This document shows positions 24,555 to 33,486 of a stretch of 64,000 bases of DNA, piece after piece. Source of the DNA: Prescottella equi (GTDB lineage: Bacteria > Actinomycetota > Actinomycetes > Mycobacteriales > Mycobacteriaceae). The notes under the pieces were generated by a model. It ran no database searches. It was given only the letters and a program-made list of their open reading frames with translations, and was not told the origin of the DNA. Both the position numbers and the translations under genes were made by a program. The stretch spans positions 124,001 through 188,000 of the forward strand of contig NZ_LWTX01000005.1 of the NCBI RefSeq assembly GCF_002094305.1. The letters run 5' to 3'. The stretch's first letter is position 1, and each line of letters starts with the position of its first letter.

Positions 24555-25970
24555 TCAGGCCTTGGGCGTGATCACGTTGGGGTTGAGGTACTTGGTGGCG
24601 ACGCGGTCGGCGTTGAGCTCGGTGCCCCACGTCGACGGGTCGGTCTTGACCAGGTACTGCGGGTCGCACTTGAACTCGCCCTTGTCGGCGGGGAACGCCT
24701 GCGAGTAGTCGGCGCCCTTCAGCGAGACCATCAGGCCGCACTGAGCGGGGATGTTGGCGCCCGGATCCATCGTGGCGTGCAGACCGCCGCCGTCCCACTC
24801 GTGGATCTGCGACAGTTCGTCGATCATGCACTGGCGGGTCAGGTCGGAGCCGCACTCCTTGGCCGCGGTGGCCCACAGCAGGAACGACGACGTCGCCTGC
24901 ATACCGAGCAGCGCGGTCTTGCCGCCGCCCGCGGTGACGAGATCCTTGTACTGCTTCACGGCCGGATCGTTGTCGTTCTCGAGCATCTGGAAGGCCATGC
25001 CGGCGTTCAGGTTGTCGAGCAGACCGCTGTCCTTGTTGAAGGCCTGCGCCGAGTTGGCGTACCAGGTGGCCTCACCGAAGATGATCGGGTCGAGACCGGC
25101 CTGGTCGACGGCCTTGAAGAAGTTGAACTCGTTCGGGACCGGGGACCGCGAGGTCCACATGCCCTTGGCGCCGCACTGCTTGATCTTCTCCGCGAACGGG
25201 ACGTAGCTGGCCTCGCCCTCGTAGTTGAGGACGACGCCGCAGTCCTTGAGGTTGAAGCCGGCGGCCTTCGCCATCTGAGAGGTCTTCGCGAGCGACGTGA
25301 TGATCGCGGGCATCGTCGAACCGATGAGCGTGAAGTCGTTCTTCATGTCGGGGTGCATCTCGCCCATCTGGAACCACGCGGAAGCGTTGGCGATGTCGAC
25401 GGGGAAGGGCACGCCCTGGTAGGACATCGGACCGTTCGCGGCGTCCGGGGAGACCGTGAAGCCCGGCACGGCTGCCATGTTGCAGGCCACGCGCGTCTGC
25501 TCGGCGGTCGCGTCCATGGCGAACCCGTGGCCCACCATCATGAACTCGGAACGGCAGGCGTCCTGCATCACGGCGTTCGCCTGCGTCATGGCGGCGTCGT
25601 AGTCGGTGCCGACGATCTTGCGGCCGTTGATGCCGCCCTGCTCGTTGCACCACTTGATCATCGCGGAGACGGCGTCGGACATCTCCTTGTTGAGTCCCGG
25701 GCTCTTCGCGTAGCCGCGGTCGTCGCCGTAGCCGATCTTGATCTCGGTGTCGGAGACGCCCTGATCGGTGGCGCCCTTCGCGTCGCCGTCGCCGCACGGC
25801 GAGGCGAGCGTGCCGAACTCGACGTCCGCGGACGAGGTGGACTTGCTGTTGCCCGAGTCGCCGCTGCCCGGAACGACGGCTTCGCCGCCACGGTCGCCGG
25901 AACAGGCCGAGACCAGAGCCGCTGTCGCGGCGAGCGCCACGACCAGCTTGGCTGTCTTGTTTCTCTTCAC
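24555..25970 (-). CDS. Liv-type substrate-binding lipoprotein
   Basis: A 471-residue periplasmic-binding-protein-type receptor (peripla_BP_6). A lipoprotein signal ends in L-V-S-A-C-S-G, so the mature N-terminal Cys is residue 23, followed by a Ser/Gly linker. The binding domain starts near residue 75 (D-T-E-I-K-I-G-Y) and continues through G-G-I-N-G-R-K-I. About ten cysteines are spread through the mature domain, suggesting disulfides. The GTG start has GAGAAGGAG upstream. It is the first gene of the operon; its ligand is unknown. Confidence 0.88.
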   Translation of the reverse strand: MKRNKTAKLVVALAATAALVSACSGDRGGEAVVPGSGDSGNSKSTSSADVEFGTLASPCGDGDAKGATDQGVSDTEIKIGYGDDRGYAKSPGLNKEMSDAVSAMIKWCNEQGGINGRKIVGTDYDAAMTQANAVMQDACRSEFMMVGHGFAMDATAEQTRVACNMAAVPGFTVSPDAANGPMSYQGVPFPVDIANASAWFQMGEMHPDMKNDFTLIGSTMPAIITSLAKTSQMAKAAGFNLKDCGVVLNYEGEASYVPFAEKIKQCGAKGMWTSRSPVPNEFNFFKAVDQAGLDPIIFGEATWYANSAQAFNKDSGLLDNLNAGMAFQMLENDNDPAVKQYKDLVTAGGGKTALLGMQATSSFLLWATAAKECGSDLTRQCMIDELSQIHEWDGGGLHATMDPGANIPAQCGLMVSLKGADYSQAFPADKGEFKCDPQYLVKTDPSTWGTELNADRVATKYLNPNVITPKA

Positions 25971-26425
25971 GGTCGGTGTTTCTCCTTCTCAGTGCCCGTG
26001 CGACCGGGCCGGGGTCGAACCAACAGAGCGAAAACCGGGCCGGAGCTGCAGCGATGACACTGCTTGCGGGCCCACCCGGGCCTTTCGCAAAAACTAGGTA
26101 AGGCAAATACTTTGCTTAGGTAAAGAAGGAGGGCACGGCGCGCCCCGACCGCCACCGTCGTCCCACCACCGACCTCCGCGAACTTCAGCCACCGGGACGA
26201 TGAGCTCCCGGTGGCGAGGACCGTAACGAGCGTCACACCCCCGCCCTGGAGCCGGTCCCAGTGAGTGAGACCGATGAGTGAGGCCCGACACACCGACATA
26301 TCGACGTGAGTGTCGCCACAGTCCCGGGACCGTCGTGCGAGGTGATAGCAGAATGTGGTGATGCGCACCGTCTGTTCGCCGGTTGCTCGCTGTACTTTTG
26401 CGCTTTCGATACGCACAATTCGGTT
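25971..26425. other. Divergent regulatory region between livK and pitA
   Basis: A 455-bp gap with no convincing gene. It holds the livK ribosome binding site, an AT-rich operator-like block (26094-26125), a 10-bp inverted repeat GCCACCGGGA/TCCCGGTGGC (26188-26197 and 26206-26215, 8-nt loop) and the pitA leader. Promoters for both genes must lie here, but I could not assign -35/-10 boxes. Confidence 0.6.
26094..26125. promoter_or_regulatory. Candidate operator with repeated AGGTAA half-sites
   Basis: The AT-rich block contains TAGGTAAGGCAAA and TTAGGTAAAG as direct half-sites 22 bp apart, plus the inverted pair AAGGCAAA/TTTGCTT. The first half-site resembles half an IdeR/DtxR box. It stands out from the GC-rich surroundings and lies in the divergent livK-pitA region. 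The cognate regulator is not identified. Confidence 0.4.
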
Positions 26426-27634
26426 GTGACCGCAGAGCTCGTCGTTCTCTTGGTAGTGGTCGTCACTGCCCTCGCTTTCGATTTCACGAACGGCTTCCAC
26501 GACACCGGAAACGCGATGGCCACCTCCATCGCCACCGGCGCACTTCGACCGAAGGTCGCAGTGGCACTCTCTGCAACCCTGAACCTGGTCGGCGCCTTTC
26601 TCTCCGTCGAGGTCGCGGCCACCGTCGCGAAAGGCGTGGTCAACCTCGGATCCGTCAGCGGCGAGGCACTACTTCTGATCGTGTTCGCCGGCCTCGTGGG
26701 CGGTATCCTGTGGAACCTCGCGACGTGGTTGTTCGGCATGCCGTCCAGCTCGTCGCACGCCCTCTTCGGCGGCCTCATCGGTGCCGCGATCGCCTCGATC
26801 GGCATGAGCGGCGTCGAGTGGGGCGGCGTGATGGGCAAGGTCATCCTGCCCGCGCTGCTCGCGCCCGTCGTCGCGGCGCTCGTCGCCGCTGTCGGCACCA
26901 AGCTGATCTACCGCATCACCCGTGACGTCCCGGACGACACGAAGGGCAAGGGCTTCCGCATCGGCCAGGTCGGTACGGCGTCCCTCGTCTCGCTGGCGCA
27001 CGGCACCAACGACGCCCAGAAGACGATGGGCGTGATCTTCCTGGCGCTCGTCGCGCACGGGTCCATCTCCGCGGATGCCGAGATGCCGTTCTGGGTGAAG
27101 CTGAGCTGCGCCGTCGCGATCGCCCTGGGCACCTATCTCGGCGGATGGCGCATCATCCGCACGCTGGGCAAGGGTCTGGTCGAGATCGCCGCGCCTCAGG
27201 GCATGGCCGCCGAGTCGTCGTCGGCCGCGATCATCCTCACCTCCAGCCATCTCGGCCTGCCGCTGTCGACCACCCACGTCGCGACCGGGTCGATCCTCGG
27301 TACCGGACTCGGACGCCGGGGCGCCGAGGTCCGCTGGGGCGTGGCCGGACGGATGGCCGTAGCGTGGCTGATCACCCTGCCGTCCGCCGGCATCGTCGGT
27401 GCCGTCTGCTGGGCGTTGGCCCACGTCATCGGCGGTCTCCCGGGCGTGCTCGTCGTCTTCGCCCTGCTCGTGGCCCTGTCGGTCTTCATGTACCTGCGCT
27501 CGCGCCGTCAGCCGATCGATCCCACCAACGTCAACGCCGAGTGGGAGGACGGACTCGAGCCCGCGACGGACAAGGCTGCCACGGCACCCGCTCGCCAGGC
27601 CGACGCCGACACCACCACCCGCAGCCACCACTGA
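26426..27634 (+). CDS. pitA: PitA inorganic phosphate transporter
   Basis: A 402-residue PiT-family (PF01384) permease for metal phosphate/H+ symport. The paired family repeats are visible: F-D-F-T-N-G-F-H-D-T-G-N-A near residue 18 and S-L-A-H-G-T-N-D-A-Q-K-T-M-G near 192, with about ten hydrophobic segments and a hydrophilic C-terminal tail. The GTG at 26426 places the first signature at the usual distance from the N-terminus; the frame is open further upstream. It heads an apparent operon with a small membrane gene and two DUF3349 genes, as in M. tuberculosis. Confidence 0.93.
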   Translation: MTAELVVLLVVVVTALAFDFTNGFHDTGNAMATSIATGALRPKVAVALSATLNLVGAFLSVEVAATVAKGVVNLGSVSGEALLLIVFAGLVGGILWNLATWLFGMPSSSSHALFGGLIGAAIASIGMSGVEWGGVMGKVILPALLAPVVAALVAAVGTKLIYRITRDVPDDTKGKGFRIGQVGTASLVSLAHGTNDAQKTMGVIFLALVAHGSISADAEMPFWVKLSCAVAIALGTYLGGWRIIRTLGKGLVEIAAPQGMAAESSSAAIILTSSHLGLPLSTTHVATGSILGTGLGRRGAEVRWGVAGRMAVAWLITLPSAGIVGAVCWALAHVIGGLPGVLVVFALLVALSVFMYLRSRRQPIDPTNVNAEWEDGLEPATDKAATAPARQADADTTTRSHH

Positions 27635-27647
27635 GAGGAGACGACCG

Positions 27648-27920
27648 ATGGATCTATTGACGCAGACCGCCAACTCGCTGTGGCAGGTCGTCCTGGTGGG
27701 ACTTCTCCTCGGTGCGGGCCTGCCCGCGATCTTCGCGCTGGGACTCAAGTCGCTCTCGGTGGGTGCCCGAACGAACTCCGACGGCACCTCGTCTGCGAGC
27801 ACCGCCGGCAAGGTCGGCGCAGCGGCATGCTTCGCCGTCGTGCTGATCGCGATCATCGCTGGGATACTGATGCTGATGCAGGACTTCCTGGCAAGCAGCT
27901 TCGGCATCCACGTCTTCTGA
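27648..27920 (+). CDS. Small membrane protein linked to PitA
   Basis: A 90-residue protein with two hydrophobic helices (about 10-35 and 56-78) separated by a hydrophilic loop containing N-S-D-G-T-S-S-A-S-T-A-G-K. The ATG at 27648 has GAGAGGAG just upstream, 13 bp after the pitA stop. A homologous small membrane gene follows pitA in mycobacteria (Rv0544c position). Function unknown; an accessory role in phosphate transport is plausible from conserved linkage only. Confidence 0.82.
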   Translation: MDLLTQTANSLWQVVLVGLLLGAGLPAIFALGLKSLSVGARTNSDGTSSASTAGKVGAAACFAVVLIAIIAGILMLMQDFLASSFGIHVF

Positions 27921-27972
27921 GCGGGGCCCCGACCGACCCCACCCCCGCTCCTTCGTGAAAGTGATCGCACCC

Positions 27973-28314
27973 GTGAACAGCAAGTATTCGCTCCGCTCGG
28001 TACTCGACTGGCTACGCGCCGGCTATCCGGAGGGCATTCCTGCCAAAGATCACTTCGCTCTGCTCGCGGTACTCGGACGGCGCCTCACCGACGAGGAGAT
28101 CGGGGAGATCGTCGAACTGTCCATCGCGACGGCTCACGAGCATCCCGATCGGCACGTCGACTACGACGCGCTCAAGAGCATCATCGCGGGGGTCATCCAC
28201 GAAGAACCCACCGAGGAAGACATCAGCCGGGTCACCGAGCGTCTCGTTGCAGGCGGTTGGCCCGTCGTCGGCGACGAGGAAACGGACCGGGAAGCACCGG
28301 ACGCCCGGAGCTGA
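27973..28314 (+). CDS. DUF3349 family protein, first copy
   Basis: A 113-residue acidic soluble protein. The core S-V-L-D-W-L-R-A-G-Y-P-E-G-I-P and the C-terminal R-L-V-A-G-G-W-P-V are DUF3349 hallmarks shared with the next gene. The GTG at 27973 matches family length; GTGs at 27955 and 27961 are possible alternatives. M. tuberculosis has a homologue, Rv0543c, in the same place. Function unknown. Confidence 0.8.
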   Translation: MNSKYSLRSVLDWLRAGYPEGIPAKDHFALLAVLGRRLTDEEIGEIVELSIATAHEHPDRHVDYDALKSIIAGVIHEEPTEEDISRVTERLVAGGWPVVGDEETDREAPDARS

Positions 28315-28336
28315 CGGACCGAGTTCAGGAGCACTG

Positions 28337-28639
28337 TTGAGCCTGCCTCCGTTTCTCTCCTCGATCATCGACTGGCTGCGCGCCGGGTACCCCAACGGCG
28401 TGCCCGAGCAGGACTACGTCCCACTGTTCGCGCTCCTCACCCGCCGACTCTCGGAGGACGAGGTCGACCTGGTGACCGCGGCCCTCGTCGAGGACGGCGA
28501 CCTTCCCATCTCGAAGACCGACATCCAGGTCCTGATCACCAAGATCACGAACGAGATGCCTCTCGAGTCCGACGTCGATCGGGTGCGCTCGCACCTCGCC
28601 GCCGGGGGCTGGCCCCTCGCCGGCCCCTCACCGACCTGA
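28337..28639 (+). CDS. DUF3349 family protein, second copy
   Basis: A 100-residue paralogue of the preceding gene: S-I-I-D-W-L-R-A-G-Y-P-N-G-V-P near residue 8 and H-L-A-A-G-G-W-P-L near the end. A TTG start at 28337 with AGGAG seven bases upstream is the best choice, because it gives the compact L-S-L-P-P-F-L-S-S start typical of the family. It probably arose by tandem duplication and is co-transcribed with pitA or menE. Function unknown. Confidence 0.8.
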   Translation: MSLPPFLSSIIDWLRAGYPNGVPEQDYVPLFALLTRRLSEDEVDLVTAALVEDGDLPISKTDIQVLITKITNEMPLESDVDRVRSHLAAGGWPLAGPSPT

Positions 28640-28680
28640 CCTGCCGGGCCCGCCCCGGTTCTCCGTGAAACGATCGAGGG

Positions 28681-29847
28681 GTGAGTTCGCTGCTGCACCC
28701 GCTCCCGGTACCCACCGGCGCCGCGCTCGAGTCGGTCCTGCCCCGACTCGAGCGCGCGCTACGCGGTGACGGTCCACCCCTGCTCCCGGTACCGGCGAGT
28801 GACGCCCGCGAAACCGCCCGCCTGACGGACGCCCTGCGTCCCGGCGAATCCATCGACGACGTTCCCGACGCCGACGACGTGGCGCTCGTGATGGCGACAT
28901 CCGGAACCACCGGTGTCCCCAAGGGCGCGTTGCTGACCTCACGGGCCCTGCGCGCGAGCGGCGACGCGACGCATCGACGGCTGGGCGGCCCGGGCGCGTG
29001 GTTGCTGGCGCTGCCCGCACACCACATCGCCGGAATGCAGGTGCTGCTCCGCAGCCTCCTCGCGGGCACCACCCCGGTCGTCGTCGACGTGACGGGGGGT
29101 TTCAACCCGGCCGCGCTACCCGCGGCGATCGCCTCCATGACGGGCACGCGCCGCTACACGTCGCTCGTTCCCACCCAACTGGTCAAGACTCTCGACCACC
29201 CGGAGGCCACGGCTGCGCTGGCCGACCTCGACGCCGTCATGCTCGGCGGCGCGGCGACACCGGCTCCTCTGCTCCGTCGAGCCGTGGATGCAGGCGTGCG
29301 GGTCGTGCGGACCTACGGCATGAGCGAGACGTGCGGCGGATGCGTCTACGACGGCGTCCCGCTCGACGGTGCGCGGGTGCGGATCGGCGACGACGGCCGG
29401 GTCCTGCTCGGCGGCACCATGATCGCCTCGGGCTACCGTGGTCTGCCGGAGCACCCCGCGTTCGCGGAGCCGGGCTGGTTCCGGACGGATGACGCCGGCA
29501 CTCTCGCCGACGGGGTACTCACCATCCGCGGACGCCTCGACGAGGCGATCTCGACCGGCGGACTTACCGTCGTCCCCCAGGTCGTCGAGTCGGTCCTCGT
29601 CGAGCACCCGGCGGTTCGCGAGTGCGCCGTCCTGGGCCTGCCGGACGACCGCCTCGGCCAGCGGGTGGTGGCCGCGATCGTTCCCGAGGCCGGGTTCGTG
29701 CCGACAGCCGCAGAGCTGCGAACCCACGTGAGCGCCGCACTCGATCCCACGGCGGCGCCGCGCGAGGTCCGGTTGGTCGATGCGCTGCCGCTGCGAGGGC
29801 CGGGGAAGGTCGATCGCGAGGCCCTCCGATCGGGCTGGAACCGTTAG
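28681..29847 (+). CDS. menE: o-Succinylbenzoate-CoA ligase MenE
   Basis: A 388-residue ANL-superfamily enzyme activating o-succinylbenzoate for MenB. Motifs: P-loop T-S-G-T-T-G-V-P-K-G at 72-81, L-A-L-P-A-H-H-I-A-G-M near 110, Y-G-M-S-E-T-C-G-G near 221, W-F-R-T-D-D near 268, and catalytic lysine in G-P-G-K-V-D near 378. The N-terminal domain is short, as is usual for actinobacterial MenE. The GTG start is at 28681. It lies at the end of the pitA-DUF3349 run. Confidence 0.93.
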   Translation: MSSLLHPLPVPTGAALESVLPRLERALRGDGPPLLPVPASDARETARLTDALRPGESIDDVPDADDVALVMATSGTTGVPKGALLTSRALRASGDATHRRLGGPGAWLLALPAHHIAGMQVLLRSLLAGTTPVVVDVTGGFNPAALPAAIASMTGTRRYTSLVPTQLVKTLDHPEATAALADLDAVMLGGAATPAPLLRRAVDAGVRVVRTYGMSETCGGCVYDGVPLDGARVRIGDDGRVLLGGTMIASGYRGLPEHPAFAEPGWFRTDDAGTLADGVLTIRGRLDEAISTGGLTVVPQVVESVLVEHPAVRECAVLGLPDDRLGQRVVAAIVPEAGFVPTAAELRTHVSAALDPTAAPREVRLVDALPLRGPGKVDREALRSGWNR

Positions 29848-30225
29848 GCCTCGAAGCGGTAACGACGGGGCACTGCCGAGCCGACCGAACAGGCCGGATT
29901 CTCGCTCAGCGCACACCAAAGGGCGTGGTCCGCACAGGTAATTGAACAAGCAATTGAAAAGTCCACCCCCGCCGCAGACTGAGACGAAATCGTTACGTTT
30001 GCGGGAAGAAGCTGGGGCACCGGCGGTTTCCGCAGATCAATTGTCGTTACCGACCGGTAAGAACTGTCCTTAGCTACGGCCGACCTCGAGAATCCCTTAC
30101 CTCCCCACGAGCTATGTGTTGCAGAAAGCCCACGTAGGCCAGATGCTTTCGCAAGTGATCTTGGATGTCGGGGACAAGGCGCCGCGGTCACTCTTCGGAC
30201 GGACGTTTCCAACAAGGGGTAGTGA
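29848..30225. other. Promoter-containing gap upstream of secreted protein gene
   Basis: A 378-bp gap, more AT-rich than its neighbours, between menE and a secreted-protein gene. It contains the CAATT-based near-repeat GGTAATTGAACAAGCAATTG around 29937 and a ribosome binding site AAGGGG just before 30226. No gene or RNA family is recognisable in it; it probably carries the promoter of the downstream gene. Confidence 0.5.
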
Positions 30226-30786
30226 ATGAACCTTCGAGCACGAAACCTGCTCGGCCGCAGCGCTGTCGGTCTCGCCACCATGGCCGCCGCGGGTATCGCC
30301 GGACCGGCTCTGGCCGGTGCGACGCCCGTTGTCGAGGCGCCGATCGTGAACGCGACCGTGGCGGGCAGCACCATCTCGGTGGCCGTGCAGAACCCCAACA
30401 CCGACTCCACGGTGACGTGCGGGGCAGTGGTCGTGGTCGCGACGAAGATCTCCGAACTCGAAGCCGATCCTGCCAAGCTCTTCGAGCCCGGTTTCGCGGC
30501 GTACCGCACGCCCACGGCCGAGCGGGTCGCGGCGGCGAGCACCAAGACCTTCACGACGCCGGATCTGACCAACGGCGCGTATGCGGTCTTCGGCGAGTGC
30601 GCCTCGAGCGCCGACCCCTCGGACGCGAAGGTCAGCAAGGCGCCGATCGTCTCCGTTCCGGACAATGCCATGTTCGGCAGCCTCCAGAACGGCGCGTTCC
30701 AGGACATCCTCGATTTCGTCACCACGGGCGCGTTCGACAGCCTGATCGACGCGATCTCCGCCGGATCCTCGCAGCCGGTTCGGTAG
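30226..30786 (+). CDS. Secreted two-cysteine protein of unknown function, paralogue A
   Basis: A 186-residue exported protein. The Sec signal has R-A-R-N at the N-terminus, a hydrophobic core and a likely cleavage after A-L-A at residue 30. The mature part looks like a beta-rich domain with two cysteines, one in T-V-T-C-G-A and one in F-G-E-C-A-S. It shares with the next gene the motifs Q/T-N-P-N-x-D, D-P-x-K-x-x-E-P-G-F and S-T-K-T-x-T-T-P. A single disulfide is likely. Family not recognised. Confidence 0.85.
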   Translation: MNLRARNLLGRSAVGLATMAAAGIAGPALAGATPVVEAPIVNATVAGSTISVAVQNPNTDSTVTCGAVVVVATKISELEADPAKLFEPGFAAYRTPTAERVAAASTKTFTTPDLTNGAYAVFGECASSADPSDAKVSKAPIVSVPDNAMFGSLQNGAFQDILDFVTTGAFDSLIDAISAGSSQPVR

Positions 30787-30801
30787 GGGATCACCCAGTC
30801 G

Positions 30802-30848
30802 TGCGCGGCGGTTCGGACACCAGTCGGGGATGTCCGAGCCGCCGCGCA
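30802..30848 (+). terminator. Long hairpin terminator after secreted protein A
   Basis: An 18-bp inverted repeat with one G-T mismatch (arms about 30802-30819 and 30831-30848, 11-nt loop) lies 15 bases after the stop codon and separates the two paralogous genes into distinct transcripts. Confidence 0.75.
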
Positions 30849-31014
30849 TTGTTTCATCTGCTGAACGGTACGTCCGTACCGGAGTGATGCGTTCGGTTTC
30901 GCTTGCCAAAATCGGGTTCACAGTCGATGCTGTGCCGCAGGCGATCTCGATCGATCGGTTCCAACGAACCCTTGATCGGGTGGCCGCTCCCCTACCACCC
31001 GAAAGGTCACGACC

Positions 31015-31548
31015 ATGCGTACCAACGCCACCGCTGTCCTCACCCGTGCCGCCGCCGGCCTCGCCGTCGCCGCGGCAGCCGCTCTCGCCGCTCCCGCACT
31101 TGCGTCCGCCGAGCCCACGACGCTCGTACCGCCGACGCTGGAGACCGCGGTCGACGGCAACGTCGTGACCGTCACGCTCACCAACCCGAATCTCGACCCG
31201 CTCAGCGGTTGCACCGCAGTCGCGATCGACTCCGCCAAGGTACCGGCGCTGATGGACGACCCCACCAAGTTCCTCGAGCCCGGATTCGTGTCCTGGACCA
31301 GTGGTGTGGACGGCGCGACCGCCGGATCGACCAAGACGTACACGACGCCGGCTCTGAGCGACGGCATCTACGCGTTCATCGGCGGCTGCGTCTCGGCCGG
31401 CGATCCCACGCAGCCTGCGCTCGGCGACCCGTCGCTCGTGACGATCGGCAACCCGTTCGGCAGCCTCGGCGACTTCGATCTCGGCAACCTGACCGGCAGC
31501 CTCGGCGACCTGGACCTGGGCGGTCTGCTCGGTGGTCTGCTGAAGTAG
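31015..31548 (+). CDS. Secreted two-cysteine protein of unknown function, paralogue B
   Basis: A 177-residue exported protein with a signal peptide ending A-L-A-S-A near residue 32. The mature domain aligns with paralogue A: T-N-P-N-L-D, cysteine in [23 protein letters not shown] and the second cysteine in G-G-C-V-S. The C-terminus differs, being a Gly/Leu/Asp-rich tail built on G-S-L-G-D-x-D-L-G repeats. It has its own leader and terminator. Function unknown. Confidence 0.85.
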   Translation: MRTNATAVLTRAAAGLAVAAAAALAAPALASAEPTTLVPPTLETAVDGNVVTVTLTNPNLDPLSGCTAVAIDSAKVPALMDDPTKFLEPGFVSWTSGVDGATAGSTKTYTTPALSDGIYAFIGGCVSAGDPTQPALGDPSLVTIGNPFGSLGDFDLGNLTGSLGDLDLGGLLGGLLK

Positions 31549-31566
31549 CCCCCACTTCCCCGTGGA

Positions 31567-31611
31567 GCCGGGGCCCGGTGACGTACACCTGTCGTACGCC
31601 TGGGCCCCGGC
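31567..31611 (+). terminator. Hairpin terminator after secreted protein B
   Basis: GCCGGGGCCC (31567-31576) pairs with GGGCCCCGGC (31602-31611); the interior contains a second smaller inverted repeat around GACGTAC/GTACG. It lies 18 bases after the stop codon. Confidence 0.65.
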
Positions 31612-31680
31612 TTCCTCCGTGTGAGGGGCGTGCAAGCACGGTGCAAGAACGCTGCAAGCGGGTGTCGGCACTGTGAGGTC

Positions 31681-32651
<971 letters not shown>

Positions 32652-32655
<4 letters not shown>

Positions 32656-33482
32656 CGACCACCCTGACCTCGCCTGCGCGGCAGGCGAACACCCGCACGA
32701 TCGAGGCCACCGATCGCATCGGGCTACGCGAGGCGATCGCGCACAGCCTCACGCTCGCCCACCGTGGTCTGCTGAAGGTCAAGCACAACCCCGAGCAGCT
32801 GTTCGACGTGGTGATCCAGCCGATCATCTTCACGTTCATGTTCACGTACATCTTCGGCGGCGCCATCTCCGGTGACGTGGAGTCGTACCTGCCGATCATC
32901 ATCCCGGGCATCCTGGTGCAGACCGTCATCACGGCGTCGATCGTGACCGGCACCCAGTTGCGCGAGGACATGGACAAGGGCGTGTTCGATCGCTTCAAGT
33001 CGCTGCCGATCGCCCGGATCGCGCCACTGTCGGGGGCGCTGATCGCCGATGTCGTCCGGTACCTCATCGCGACGACCATCACGGTCGTCGTCGGCATCGC
33101 GATGGGCTACCGCCCGGGCGGCGGGTTCGTCGGGGTCGTGTGCGCCGCGCTGCTGGTGATGGTGTGCGCGTTCGCGATCAGCTGGATCTTCGCACTGATG
33201 GGCGTGCTGATGAGCAAGGCCGCCTCGGTGCAGGGCACGTCGATGATGATCCTGTTCCCGCTCACCTTCATGTCCAACGCCTTCGTGCCCGCGGACACGA
33301 TGCCGGGCTGGATGCAGGCGTTCGTGAACGTCAACCCCGTATCGCACCTGGTCACGGCCGTCCGTGAACTCGCGAACAGCGGACACTTCGGAATCCACGC
33401 GGTGTACGCGCTTCTCGGCGCCGCCGTGATCGTCGCGATCATGGCACCGCTGACCGTGCGGATCTACATGCGCAAGGCCTGA
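32652..33482 (+). CDS. DrrB-like ABC-2 exporter permease
   Basis: A 276-residue ABC-2 type permease with six hydrophobic helices. Conserved DrrB stretches are V-I-Q-P-I-I-F-T near residue 54, R-F-K-S-L-P-I-A-R near 116 and the C-terminal P-L-T-F-M-S-N-A-F-V-P followed by N-P-V-S-H-L-V. It overlaps the ATPase gene (ATGA) and converges with the large regulator with only 4 bp between them. Confidence 0.9.
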
Positions 33483-33486
33483 GCGG

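Noticed and set aside
21708-26057. A 1449-codon open frame on the plus strand across the Liv operon
   Set aside because: It is antisense to the four Liv genes, which have clear motifs. Its composition (Asp, Arg, His, Glu-rich repeats) is what GC-rich coding DNA gives in a reverse frame.
29848-30225. Riboswitch or small RNA gene
   Set aside because: The gap is AT-rich and long, but no known riboswitch core or terminator-linked RNA could be recognised.
31015-31548. Glycine-rich PE/PPE-type or antifreeze-like protein
   Set aside because: The G-S-L-G-D repeats are confined to the last 30 residues; there is no PE or PPE motif, and the main domain matches the neighbouring secreted paralogue.
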